Made by a program: the position numbers and the translations under genes. Below the pieces are notes generated by a model. The model was not told the origin of the DNA, did no database searches, and saw nothing but the letters and a program-made list of their open reading frames with translations. From Candidatus Zixiibacteriota bacterium (GTDB lineage: Bacteria; Zixibacteria; MSB-5A5; GN15; JAAZOE01): DNA of 64,000 bases. Positions 53,448 to 62,749 of this stretch are shown one piece after another. Numbering within the stretch: position 1 is the first letter of the stretch; every line of letters begins with the position of its first letter. Location: NCBI GenBank assembly GCA_036480375.1, contig JAZGGI010000026.1:1-64000 (forward strand). The letters run 5' to 3'.

Positions 53448-56400
53448 TTACTTGCATTCGGCGCATGGGGCAGGGCCGGACTTAAATACATGATTAATTA
53501 AATAGACGGCATCACCAACATTACAAGCCAAATCGCAATTAGCATCCCCGGCTTCTATCGGATCGGGAGCCGGGCCACCTTTGAAAATATGATTTATAAT
53601 AAAGACCGCGTCGCCTACATTAATTTGATCGTCCGAATTGGCATCGCCGCAGATAAAATCACACCCATCCGGGATTCCATTCTCATCTATGTCAATATTA
53701 TCATCAAATCCCTCGCACAGATCGCAATCGTCAGGCACACCATCCTCGTCGGTATCAATATTGTCATCATATCCCGGACAAACGTCACAGGAATCACCAA
53801 CCATATCAGAATCCGTGTCGGTTTGATTCGAGTTGTAAACCTCAGGACAATTATCGTCAAGACAATCATTTTCGGGATGTCCCGGGTTCCCATAACCGTC
53901 GCCGTCGGAATCAAAGCAGGTCTGGTTCAAGAGAACCGAGACATTATCTCCGTAACCGTTACTCACCGCGATATCGATATCACCATCATTATCAAGATCG
54001 GCTGCAGCAAGGCGGCGGGGATAAGTGCCGGCCGAATAGGTCACCTGAGGATCGAATGTGCCGGTTCCCGTGTTCAGGAGCACTGAAACATCCCAGGAAT
54101 TCCAATTTTCGCCGGCCAGATCGAGATCACCATCATCATCAAAATCTGCCGCAACTACCTTTTGCACTCCGTCGCCTGCCGGATAGACCGATTGCATTCC
54201 AAAAGTCCCGTTGCCGTTGTTCATAAGCACAGAAATGTTATCGTCATAATGATTTGCAGTAGCAAGATCGAGGTAACCATCGCCATTTAAATCGGCAACG
54301 GTCGCATAATAAGGCCAATCACCCACCGAGTAGGTCACGTGAGCAGCAAATGAGGCATCCCCATTGTTCATGAGAACTGAGACATCGTCAGTGTCTCGGT
54401 TGGCCGTAACCAGATCAAGGTCACCATCGGCATCAAAATCCCCGGCAAAAACGGATGCTACGCCTGGATTCACGGAATAACTTAAATAAGGGCTAAAGGT
54501 ACCATCTCCTTTATTTTTCAGAATTGAGACCTTGTTAGACCAGCAAGCCACCGCTAAATCGAGGTCGCCGTCGGCATCAAGGTCTGCGGCAAAAACTGAT
54601 TCTGGATAACCGTAAACCGGGTATGCCACTTGCGGTGCAAACGTGCCCACCCCATTGTTTAACAGAACAGACACATCAGAGGATGTCATATTTGCCGAAA
54701 CCAAGTCAAGGTCACCGTCGCCATCGAGATCACCGGCAGTGATCGAAGTCGGGTTAACACCGATTGGGTATGCAGATTGGGGGCCAAAGCTGCCCGTCCC
54801 ATCGTTCAGAATGACCGAAACATCGAAGGAGAAGTAATTGGCAGTGGCCAGATCGATATCACCATCACCATCAAGGTCGGCGGCAACGGTTTCAAAGGGG
54901 CCAGAGCCAACGGGGTAAACTATTTGAGGATTGAAACTGCCCAAACCGTTATCGACTGCGGTCGTAAAAGACCAAATATAGCTGCTATTAAGTGATATTC
55001 CCACGGATGATCGTATGTCGGTTGTCAGAACGACCGTTACAACTTCGCCTTCATCAAAATCATGCGTAGGATATAGAGTTGCTGATTTCGTCGCACCATC
55101 ATAGCTGATCACGCCTTGATGCAATCCTGTGTATTCGGCATTCACTACTAATGTGGAGCTATTGATGGTCGTCTCATCCATATCATTGTCAAAAGTAACC
55201 GATATATTGGAAGAGCACGTAACATTCAGCTCATGTTGCGGTGGAGAGTTGGAAACGAGACCGGGTGCATCAAAGTTGGCATCGCCAACATTTTGCTCAA
55301 TGCCAAGAATCGAGACATCGGCTCCACCGTTAGATGATATCTCGACAAAAAAGGAATCAACCCTCGGAATAAATCCAATCGGGATGTCGAAGGTAAAGGG
55401 GTCGGCTGAATTATTAGCTGATCCCCCCGTAGAAATCGTACCCAAGGATGATGAGAAATCGATTAGGATCAGATTGACATCGTTTACTGTCAGCGATGCC
55501 ATTGCCCCTGTCGCCTCTTTCCAATCATTTTGGATATTAAGGATTAGTTCAATCCTCTCCTCTTCTTCCAAAATACCGTCCCCATCGCCATAGGTGGCAT
55601 CGTTAAAAGTGTAATCGGTTAGTATTAGATATGGACGCGACCAGGTCACATCGAAATCCGCAGTCATTACTGAATCGGAAGCGGATATATTCCATGCGGC
55701 CACCTGGGTTGACTGATCAAGATAATCTCGAGAGTTGGGGATTGTCTTGTCATGAAAATGCGGTGATGCACCCCCATTGGGGTAAGGATCGTTTTCGTCT
55801 CCATAATTGTTAGAATTCTGAAGGTCAAACCGGCCGTCAGCCTGTTCCAGAAATACCTGTGGATGCCAATCGTCATTATTACCTGACACATTATCATCGA
55901 TATGCCAGATAATAAGACCCGCTCCGGGTTTCAAGGTGTCGAATCCCATCAATTGCCGATTTTCGACAAGAAAATATTCGTTGCCACCAGTGCCATTATA
56001 CCATAGTCGATATCCTACCGGATTCCATTCAATGGCGGGAATGCTCACATCGGTCTGATTGGCTAAAATATTGATTGGACTAAGCCAGCCCAATTTATAT
56101 TTACTCCAAATGCAAAACTGAGACGGTTTTCTTCCATAATCGTGCCAAATCCCGCCAGACATTGCTGCCCAACAACTGGCACCAAATGATGAACCATCGT
56201 AGTCGTAAAGATCAGGCAACCCAAGAATATGTGCAAACTCATGACAATAAATCCCTATGGATATAAGCCCCTCAACACCATGCGATTCCTCGGGTTGCAC
56301 AGAATACAAATTGATCCAAACCCCATCCTTATATCGCGGGTTTATACCCCACTTATGCGACCAGATTTCACACATATCACCCGTTTCTTCAAATCCTGTT

Positions 56401-57011
56401 CCCGCGTGGACAACGAAAATGCCATCCATGTAGCCATCGTTGTCATTATCATAGAGCGAAAAATCAACATCGCCATCAGCCGCATCTACTACCTCTTCCA
56501 CCAATTTCTGAGCGTTATTGGGATAAGAACCAACACCATGAGAGCCATCGCAATAGTTGGTGTAATACTCGTAACCATTATCGGCAGTGTACCAGCCATA
56601 AATATCACCTGAGATAGTGAAATTTCCATACGAGTTTTGGTAGTAGTATTCTTTCATGGAACCAGTTGGATTTAGACCGTCAGAAAGAAGTAACGAATCA
56701 AAATCGCCAGGCATTCCCGCAGCCCAGCCCTCAGTGTATGATTTGTCGGGAAAATCTATCAGGAGAATCAAAACCCGATATGTTTGATTGGGGGCTAAAG
56801 TTAGATTTTGCAGGCCTTTAGCGTCCGGAAGGGGTACTGAATTGACTCCCTTGGCTCTGGCCTGCATCATCCTCTCGACAAAACGGTCGAACCGACCCTC
56901 ATCTTTGAGTTTTTGAATAACCTCTTCTGTCGGTGGCACGGCGCAGACAATCGCTGAGATGTGGAGAAGTAATACCGCGGAGAAGATGATCGACATTATT
57001 ATGCGTGACAT
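53448..57011 (-). CDS. Secreted M6-family metalloprotease with VCBS, TSP3 and dockerin modules
   Basis: The ATG follows CCGGAGG. The 1187-residue product has a signal peptide (1-24). The M6 (immune inhibitor A-like) peptidase domain spans about 70-450; the zinc site is HEFAH (257-261) followed by ILGLPDLYD, the family signature. Next come a beta-sandwich (455-600), an SbsA/Big_5 Ig-like domain (605-700), about eight FG-GAP/VCBS repeats (705-1035; DLDGDGDIDLATANY and similar, Ca-binding), thrombospondin type 3 Ca-binding repeats (1035-1115; DSDGDGYGNPG, DTDEDGVPDDCD), and a C-terminal dockerin (1118-1187: CGDANSDDQINVGDAVFII, DANCDLACNVGDAVYLI). Likely an extracellular protease that degrades protein for nutrition; the role is inferred. 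Confidence 0.92.
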   Translation of the reverse strand: MSRIIMSIIFSAVLLLHISAIVCAVPPTEEVIQKLKDEGRFDRFVERMMQARAKGVNSVPLPDAKGLQNLTLAPNQTYRVLILLIDFPDKSYTEGWAAGMPGDFDSLLLSDGLNPTGSMKEYYYQNSYGNFTISGDIYGWYTADNGYEYYTNYCDGSHGVGSYPNNAQKLVEEVVDAADGDVDFSLYDNDNDGYMDGIFVVHAGTGFEETGDMCEIWSHKWGINPRYKDGVWINLYSVQPEESHGVEGLISIGIYCHEFAHILGLPDLYDYDGSSFGASCWAAMSGGIWHDYGRKPSQFCIWSKYKLGWLSPINILANQTDVSIPAIEWNPVGYRLWYNGTGGNEYFLVENRQLMGFDTLKPGAGLIIWHIDDNVSGNNDDWHPQVFLEQADGRFDLQNSNNYGDENDPYPNGGASPHFHDKTIPNSRDYLDQSTQVAAWNISASDSVMTADFDVTWSRPYLILTDYTFNDATYGDGDGILEEEERIELILNIQNDWKEATGAMASLTVNDVNLILIDFSSSLGTISTGGSANNSADPFTFDIPIGFIPRVDSFFVEISSNGGADVSILGIEQNVGDANFDAPGLVSNSPPQHELNVTCSSNISVTFDNDMDETTINSSTLVVNAEYTGLHQGVISYDGATKSATLYPTHDFDEGEVVTVVLTTDIRSSVGISLNSSYIWSFTTAVDNGLGSFNPQIVYPVGSGPFETVAADLDGDGDIDLATANYFSFDVSVILNDGTGSFGPQSAYPIGVNPTSITAGDLDGDGDLDLVSANMTSSDVSVLLNNGVGTFAPQVAYPVYGYPESVFAADLDADGDLDLAVACWSNKVSILKNKGDGTFSPYLSYSVNPGVASVFAGDFDADGDLDLVTANRDTDDVSVLMNNGDASFAAHVTYSVGDWPYYATVADLNGDGYLDLATANHYDDNISVLMNNGNGTFGMQSVYPAGDGVQKVVAADFDDDGDLDLAGENWNSWDVSVLLNTGTGTFDPQVTYSAGTYPRRLAAADLDNDGDIDIAVSNGYGDNVSVLLNQTCFDSDGDGYGNPGHPENDCLDDNCPEVYNSNQTDTDSDMVGDSCDVCPGYDDNIDTDEDGVPDDCDLCEGFDDNIDIDENGIPDGCDFICGDANSDDQINVGDAVFIINHIFKGGPAPDPIEAGDANCDLACNVGDAVYLINHVFKSGPAPCAECK

Positions 57012-57395
57012 AATTGCCTCCGGGATGATAATGAATTTTTTGTAGGGCGTAATTTGATGAAATTAATTGCCCAGCAGTAAGATAACGCTTAACGCAACCT
57101 TGTCAAGGGCTTATTGGTTTGATGAATTGTCGCTTGGTGCTGTGTTAATATTGATTCTGGGCAAAACCAATCCGATAATTGAAAGCACCAGCCACTATCT
57201 TGACACCAATAATGTCGCTGACATTCTTCAACCCGGCCATAGATATTGACCCCGATGATCGCTGGCGTTTTCTCTTGCCCTCCGCAAACACCGCTGTTAT
57301 ATTCTATCACCGGAGTGCGGCTTTGGTCAGATATTAGAACAAAAATAGCCCCACCATGACCGGCGTAGGTCAATTTTAAACACGGAGAAAAAGAC
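57012..57395. other. Intergenic region upstream of the M6 protease gene
   Basis: No supported gene. A 112-codon leftward frame (57089-57427) is Cys-rich but overlaps the small gene at 57396 and has no ribosome site or motif. The stretch probably contains the promoter of the M6 protease gene. Confidence 0.5.
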
Positions 57396-57506
57396 ATGGG
57401 TGACAAAGGAAGTAAAGATAAAGGCAAAAGGGAAAAACAGAAAAAGGCACAGCGTACTCCAAAAGAAAAACGAAAATTGAAAGAAGAGAAGAAGAAGAAG
57501 AAATAA
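57396..57506 (+). CDS. 36-residue Lys-rich protein
   Basis: The ATG at 57396 follows GGAG by 8 bp. The product reads MGDKGSKDKGKREKQKKAQR and then a Lys/Glu-rich tail, stop at 57504. Small proteins opening GDKGSKDKGK occur in many bacteria as uncharacterised conserved proteins. Strong basic charge suggests binding to RNA, ribosome or membrane; this is not shown. It is too short to be found by ordinary ORF cut-offs. Confidence 0.7.
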   Translation: MGDKGSKDKGKREKQKKAQRTPKEKRKLKEEKKKKK

Positions 57507-57698
57507 ATGTCCAGTGCTATCCCGGGTGCCGCATCTTTTTAGGGATGGGGATAGATATATAACAGGAGATTTAATAGACCGGACAATCCGGATCAGGCTA
57601 TGGCAATACCGTTTTGCCAGACGGGAGATTTCTGTTTTTCAATTCGACCCGGGCTAAACCTGCCGGGGTGCACACAGCTTTGCTGTGGATTAGCCCCA

Positions 57699-58112
57699 TT
57701 ATCCAGCGTATCCCGCCTGGGACGGCTTTTTCTTCTTTGCGAGCAAATAGAAGACGATCACAAGAATGGCAACCACAAGACTTACCGATCCTCCGCAATA
57801 CAATTTTCCATCTTCACCCAACCAGAATATGAGGACAGCGACAATTCCCAAAATTATCGGGAGCAAGAAGCCCAGCGAAAAAGCCGTCCAATAGCCCCGA
57901 TGCTTCTTTCTCGCCAGAACGCCCGCTGCAACGCCGGACAATCCCATAACACCCAAGGCACCCAGGTGAGCGAAGAGATAGAATATCCACACGTCGCGAC
58001 TCAATAAGAAATACCCGACAGAGCCGACAAGTAGACAGCTTAGAGAAATTAAGAATGTCCTTTTTTCGCACGACTCACATTCGCTGTATGTCTTGTCTTT
58101 GGAATCTTGCAT
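57699..58112 (-). CDS. Small four-helix membrane protein of unknown function
   Basis: I choose the ATG at 58112, preceded by GGTGGA; the frame opens at 58214 but the extra 34 residues have no support. The 137-residue product has a polar Cys-bearing N-terminus (ECESCEK, a CxxC pair), four membrane helices (LISLSCLLVGSVGYFLL, IFYLFAHLGALGVMGLSGVAAG, AFSLGFLLPIILGIVAVLIFWL, SVSLVVAILVIVFYLL) and a basic tail KKKKPSQ. I do not recognise the family. A hydrolase gene lies 112 bp to the right on the same strand. Confidence 0.7.
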   Translation of the reverse strand: MQDSKDKTYSECESCEKRTFLISLSCLLVGSVGYFLLSRDVWIFYLFAHLGALGVMGLSGVAAGVLARKKHRGYWTAFSLGFLLPIILGIVAVLIFWLGEDGKLYCGGSVSLVVAILVIVFYLLAKKKKPSQAGYAG

Positions 58113-58224
58113 CTTTTCCACCTTCCATTCAACCGTTAACTGCCCCGCCGATATGTGCATGGCGCTGCAAACCCCGGACAATGGGAGGTTTAAGCTGTGA
58201 GTGGTCACCGACAAACGCGTTAGT

Positions 58225-59175
58225 TTATTTGCTCTCTACCTTAGCCAGGAATTCCCGAATTATCCGGATATCGGCAATCGGATCATCATGCATCGTCAAA
58301 TGGGCGCAATTTTTCAGTAGTGCAAACTCCGCCCCGGGAATCAAACTTTGATAATACTCGACCGTTGCAGGTGCGGCTTCGTCGAATTGGCCCGCTGTGA
58401 GTAGAGTCGGTATCGTGATCTCGCCGAGACGATCGGTACGATCATAATCGCTGAGTGTCCCTGTAGTAGTGAACTCGCTTGGCCCCCACATATAGCTGTA
58501 CATCGCCTGGTTCATCTGTTCGAGAGCACTGTTTAGATCATCAGACCAAGGCTGCCTGCGCGCAAGGAATTGCTCGTAGTAGACCATTACGGCAGATTGA
58601 TATTCGGTTGTGTCTGTTGTATTTTCCCGTTCGTGATGTCTGACTACTTCCTGCAAGGAATCAGGCAGAGTACCCAGCAGGCTGTCGGCATCGTGAATCC
58701 AACGGGGAACACTAAGACAGGGACTCGCCAGGACAAGACTTCTTATACCGGCGGGTTTAGTAAGCATATAGTCCACAGCTATCATTGTACCCCAGGAGTG
58801 TCCGTAGAGATGGATCTCTTTCAAGCCCAACGCCTCGCGCACCTGAGCTATTTCTTCCACAAAACGCTCGATCGTCCATAAGGTAGTGTCGGTGGGACTG
58901 GGGGAGTTCCCGGAACCAAGTTGATCGTAGAAAATCACCGGACGATCATCGGCGAGCGCCTCCAGCGGTTTCAAATAAACACTCGGTACGCCCGGCCCTC
59001 CGTGCAATACCAGAAGCGGTGTACGCGATCCGCTTCCTACAATCCGATACCACACCTTTCCACCGGTAACCTCAACGAAACCTTCGCTCGGTACCAGACC
59101 GGTAGACCGATCAGCACCCCATGCCATTACTGCCATGAAGCAAATGGCCGCAAAAACAATAATCAGTCTGTTCAT
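58225..59175 (-). CDS. Exported proline-iminopeptidase-like hydrolase (S33 family)
   Basis: I choose the ATG at 59175 after AAAGGAGAT. The 316-residue product has a signal peptide (MNRLIIVFAAICFMAVMAWG). It shows the S33 pattern: oxyanion motif HGGPGVPS (about 58-65), YDQLGSGNS, nucleophile GHSWGT (about 125-130), SLVLASP, an Asp in GQFDEAAP and a late His (NCAHLTMH). Such enzymes remove N-terminal Pro or hydrolyse related amides. Being exported, it probably acts in the periplasm on peptides, perhaps with the M6 protease upstream on the map; that link is speculative. Confidence 0.9.
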   Translation of the reverse strand: MNRLIIVFAAICFMAVMAWGADRSTGLVPSEGFVEVTGGKVWYRIVGSGSRTPLLVLHGGPGVPSVYLKPLEALADDRPVIFYDQLGSGNSPSPTDTTLWTIERFVEEIAQVREALGLKEIHLYGHSWGTMIAVDYMLTKPAGIRSLVLASPCLSVPRWIHDADSLLGTLPDSLQEVVRHHERENTTDTTEYQSAVMVYYEQFLARRQPWSDDLNSALEQMNQAMYSYMWGPSEFTTTGTLSDYDRTDRLGEITIPTLLTAGQFDEAAPATVEYYQSLIPGAEFALLKNCAHLTMHDDPIADIRIIREFLAKVESK

Positions 59176-59465
59176 AATATCTCCTTTGACAAAGATTACA
59201 AAACTCTGAAAGCGACATGTCTTACGCATTTATGATAGGTTTCCTCTGCCTATAATGCAACCCAAAGATTATCGAAATGGGCATCGCGAAAGGCCAGAAA
59301 CTGGAGAGCGAGGGCAATACTGATAAACAAAATACCATTCAATCCAAAATATCAACTTGACTATTAAGACGGTATCTACATCTATTTTACACACAAAGTA
59401 GTACTTAAAAAAATCAACAACGCCAGCTATGAGCGGGATATTTGCTCCCGAAATGATAACTTTGC

Positions 59466-60002
59466 TTACTTATCTACCTCAACAGCTTCCTGCTCATCTG
59501 ATTCATTTTTAGCGTCGGAGGCAAAGGAAAAGTGCATTTGTACTATAAGCCATTTCCCCTCTCTTTTTTCAAGGACGCCGGTCCAGCGGGTGTTTAACCA
59601 TTTATAAGGATTTCCGGCCCACTCCCCGGTATCATCAAGTATACAGGAATACCAGGCCACGTCGCCGGATTCCGACAGGTTGATTCTTAATTCTCTGATA
59701 GAGGACCCGGTCGCTTTTAATTCATCCTTCAGAAAAACATTATCAATCATATGCTGGAAAGCATCATAACCTATTATTGTGGACGCCGAATCGGGATGAA
59801 AGATTAAAAAATCGGCATCCTTGGCCACGGAACTATAAAGTCTGTCAATATTCTTCTCGGGGTAAGGCCACATTATGCAATCATTGATAGTCTGCTCAAC
59901 TTTGGCCTTTTCTCCCGAAAACTTACTGCTTTCGGACATAATACATCCTCCTCCCATGATGATTAATGCAATAAGCGCGAATGATAATTTCCTGTTTGAC
60001 AT
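59466..60002 (-). CDS. NTF2/SnoaL-like (DUF4440-type) lipoprotein
   Basis: I choose the ATG at 60002, eight bases after AGGAGG. The 178-residue product has a lipoprotein signal (MSNRKLSFALIALIIMGGGC, lipobox GGGC) and a small alpha+beta domain of NTF2/SnoaL type: helix KVEQTINDCIMWPYPEKNIDRL, GYDAFQHMIDNVF, then strands WYSCILDDTGEW, TRWTGVLEKREGKWLIVQMHFS. These folds bind small ligands or catalyse isomerisations; many DUF4440 members have no known activity. The C-terminal 20 residues are acidic. Confidence 0.8.
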   Translation of the reverse strand: MSNRKLSFALIALIIMGGGCIMSESSKFSGEKAKVEQTINDCIMWPYPEKNIDRLYSSVAKDADFLIFHPDSASTIIGYDAFQHMIDNVFLKDELKATGSSIRELRINLSESGDVAWYSCILDDTGEWAGNPYKWLNTRWTGVLEKREGKWLIVQMHFSFASDAKNESDEQEAVEVDK

Positions 60003-60046
60003 GAATTGATCCTCCTGCCTCCACCGCATAGTGGGTTTGTATATTT

Positions 60047-60310
60047 TCATTCCTTTTGGAGTTCGTAACCAAACCTATACTTTTCTTTCAATAATTTATA
60101 GATTAAACGAATTGCACTGCTGTTGCGTTTAATCTCAAATTGATATTTAACACAAAAGTTTTCGAGGATTTCAGTGATTATTAGGAGGAAGACGTCCAAA
60201 ATTAGTATTCCATCCATTGGATGGAGATTTGGGTCATATTGACCGGTTTCACTTAATACGACAATATTTTTTGGCTGGAGCGCTTTGGTCACTATCCCTG
60301 GGTTAACCAA
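60047..60310 (-). CDS. Doubtful small protein or remnant
   Basis: An 87-residue leftward frame starts at a TTG (60310). The end IRLIYKLLKEKYRFGYELQKE looks protein-like, but there is no ribosome site, no recognised family, and the frame only just misses the upstream extension of the NTF2-like lipoprotein gene. It may be the remnant of a broken gene. Confidence 0.3.
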   Translation of the reverse strand: MVNPGIVTKALQPKNIVVLSETGQYDPNLHPMDGILILDVFLLIITEILENFCVKYQFEIKRNSSAIRLIYKLLKEKYRFGYELQKE

Positions 60311-60396
60311 TAATTATTTAATGGAACATTTTATCTACGCTGTCTGTTTTAGTCATAACGTCATTGAAGCGCTTCTGAGAAAGGACACCTTTTCAA

Positions 60397-61032
60397 ATGT
60401 TTGACTTAACTGCACTTCTTCTTTTTGCCACAGCCAACTTTTTAGTATTGATAACTCCGGGCCCGGCTGTAATGTATACAATAACCCGGAGTCTGGATCA
60501 GGGAAAAAGAGCCGGACTTTTGTCGGTTTACGGACTCGCCCTGGGAACTTTTCCTCATGCCCTGGCTGTTGCCTTTGGCGTCGCCAGCCTTCTGGCGTCG
60601 TCGGTCTCAGCTTTCAATATCATGAGGTATATCGGAGCCGGTTACCTTATATATTTAGGTATTTGTCGGCTGCGGGAAGGAAAAATGACCTGGAAGGTTG
60701 ATGTAAAAAAATCAAGGACTGGTATGGCGGCTTTTTTGGAGAGCTTTGTGGTGGGAGTACTAAATCCAAAATCGGTATTATTCTTTCTGGCCTTTCTTCC
60801 ACAATTTATCGATCCTTCGCGTGGTAATCCGATGATTCAGACTTTAGTATTATGGGTGATATCCCAGATTATGGCTGTGGCCGTGGGCAGCGCCTATGCT
60901 CTTTTGGCTGCCAGGTTTCGACAGTGGCTTTCAAGGCGCAAAACATTTTCAACCGCGGGGAATTATATTTCCGGAAGCATATATATCGGCTTGGGGCTGG
61001 CGGCAGCATTGACCGGTTCCAAAAATAAATAA
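60397..61032 (+). CDS. LysE/RhtB-family amino-acid exporter
   Basis: The 211-residue protein has five to six membrane helices and the family pattern: FLVLITPGPAVMYTITRSLDQGKRAGL (about 14-40; GPAxxxxxxxxxxxGxxxG), GLALGTFPHALAVAFGVASLL, YIGAGYLIYLGICRLREG, FVVGVLNPKSVLFFLAFLPQFI (NPK motif). Family members export lysine, threonine, homoserine or related compounds; the substrate is not determinable. The ATG follows GAGAAAGGA. It stands alone. Confidence 0.95.
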   Translation: MFDLTALLLFATANFLVLITPGPAVMYTITRSLDQGKRAGLLSVYGLALGTFPHALAVAFGVASLLASSVSAFNIMRYIGAGYLIYLGICRLREGKMTWKVDVKKSRTGMAAFLESFVVGVLNPKSVLFFLAFLPQFIDPSRGNPMIQTLVLWVISQIMAVAVGSAYALLAARFRQWLSRRKTFSTAGNYISGSIYIGLGLAAALTGSKNK

Positions 61033-61227
61033 TAATAGGATTTTGCGGGCGACATATGTCCCCATCTGCCTCCATAAAAATTATGAAGGCTTTTACTTTT
61101 TAATAAAAAGTTTTGGGAACATAATTGTCTTCGGGCGTATTGTAAATTGACAGTATTTATCAAAAGGGCTATTTTTTTCTATTCTAATAGTTTTAACCGA
61201 TTGGGGATTTGTTCCGGAGGATAGTTC

Positions 61228-62610
61228 ATGGAATCGTATGATATGATTGTTATCGGGTCGGGGCCGGCCGGTGAAAAAGCGGCGATTCAGGCGTCGAAAC
61301 TTCGCAAAAAAGTGGCCATCATCGAATCGCGCGGCGTCGTCGGGGGCGTCTGCGTTCATACCGGAACCCTGCCCTCAAAAACCCTCCGCGAAACGGTCTT
61401 ATACCTTGCCGGTATCCGGCAGAGATCGGTTTACGGCGTGGTTTGTTCGCTCAAATCGAACGTGACCGTGGGCGAACTGATGTACCGGACCGAGCAGGTG
61501 ATTCAAAAAGAACTGGAAGTCATCCAGGATAAATTGATGCGCAACGGTATCACCGTGATTCCCGGACGGGGGAAATTAATCTCGCCGACGGAAGTGATGG
61601 TCGACGAAGAAAACGGCCACGGGCGACTTATGAAAGCGTCAGTGATTGTCATCGCGACCGGATCGCGGCCGCATCGGGATCCCAATATTCATTTTGACGA
61701 TACTTATGTATTTGACGGCGAGACGATTTTGAACCTGGATCGGATTCCCAAATCGATGATTGTCGTCGGAGGCGGCGTCATCGGCTGCGAATACGCCTGC
61801 ATCTTCGGTCATCTGGGCGTTAAAGTGACGATGGTTGAAAGCAAAGATCGGTTGATGCCGCATCTGGATCATGAAATATCGGATACGCTGGCCTACCTGA
61901 TGCACAAACACGGGATAAAAGTTATCCTCGGCGATAAATTCGATAAAATCACAATCAGCGACAGCAGGGTAAACATGACTACCGGGGCGGGTCGGAAAAT
62001 TGCCGCCGATAAAATCCTGTTTACCATGGGTCGGACGGGCAATACCCCCGGTATGGGGCTGGAAGAGCTGGGGATAAAACTCGATAAGCGAAACCTGATA
62101 AAAGTCAATGAGAATTTTCAAACCGGGATCGGCAAAATATACGCCGTCGGTGATGTTATCGGATTTCCTTCGCTGGCTTCGGTGTCGATGGACCAGGGAC
62201 GGCTGGCGGCGCGTCACGCCTTCGGCAAATCGGAAACCAAACTCAATACATTGTTGCCCTACGGCATTTATACCATCCCGGAAGTTTCGATTGTCGGCGA
62301 GACCGAGGAAAGTCTCAGCGCCAAAGGCATCCCGTACGAAACGGGTACGGCCCGGTTTTATGAACTGGCACGGGGTCAGATTTCGGGCGATCATGACGGC
62401 ATTCTCAAGTTGATATTTTGTCCCGATACAAAAAAATTATACGGGGTGCATATTATCGGCGAAAGCGCCGCCGATTTGATTCATGTCGGGCAGGCGGTGA
62501 TCACTTTCGGGGGGACGATTGAATATTTCATCGATACCGTCTTTAATTTTCCGACCATGTCGGAAGCCTACAAAGTCGCGGCCTTGAACGGGTTGAATAG
62601 TATTCAGTAG
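61228..62610 (+). CDS. sthA: Si-specific NAD(P)+ transhydrogenase, SthA-like flavoprotein
   Basis: The 460-residue enzyme is a FAD flavoprotein of the dihydrolipoamide-dehydrogenase family: FAD-binding GSGPAG (10-15), second dinucleotide motif GGGVIGCEYA (about 180-189), GDVIG (about 303-307) and the C-terminal interface with NFPTMSEAYKVAAL. The redox loop is C42VHTGT47: only the first Cys is present and the second is Thr, as in SthA-type transhydrogenases, and unlike the dithiol enzymes. It probably moves hydride between NADPH and NAD. The ATG follows CGGAGG. Confidence 0.88.
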   Translation: MESYDMIVIGSGPAGEKAAIQASKLRKKVAIIESRGVVGGVCVHTGTLPSKTLRETVLYLAGIRQRSVYGVVCSLKSNVTVGELMYRTEQVIQKELEVIQDKLMRNGITVIPGRGKLISPTEVMVDEENGHGRLMKASVIVIATGSRPHRDPNIHFDDTYVFDGETILNLDRIPKSMIVVGGGVIGCEYACIFGHLGVKVTMVESKDRLMPHLDHEISDTLAYLMHKHGIKVILGDKFDKITISDSRVNMTTGAGRKIAADKILFTMGRTGNTPGMGLEELGIKLDKRNLIKVNENFQTGIGKIYAVGDVIGFPSLASVSMDQGRLAARHAFGKSETKLNTLLPYGIYTIPEVSIVGETEESLSAKGIPYETGTARFYELARGQISGDHDGILKLIFCPDTKKLYGVHIIGESAADLIHVGQAVITFGGTIEYFIDTVFNFPTMSEAYKVAALNGLNSIQ

Positions 62611-62749
62611 CATCCGGCGTTGGCCCGTATCATCAGTTATTAATTTATATTCATACAATTTTAAGAAACTGTATTGACTTTTTGATAAAATAATTTATTG
62701 TTGAATGTTTAGCGTTCTTGATTCGGTATGGAAATGCAGGGGAGATATC

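Noticed and set aside
57089-57427. 112-codon leftward Cys/His-rich frame
   Set aside because: Overlaps the well-supported small gene at 57396 and has no start context; the repeated HYWC-like pieces come from a local direct repeat.
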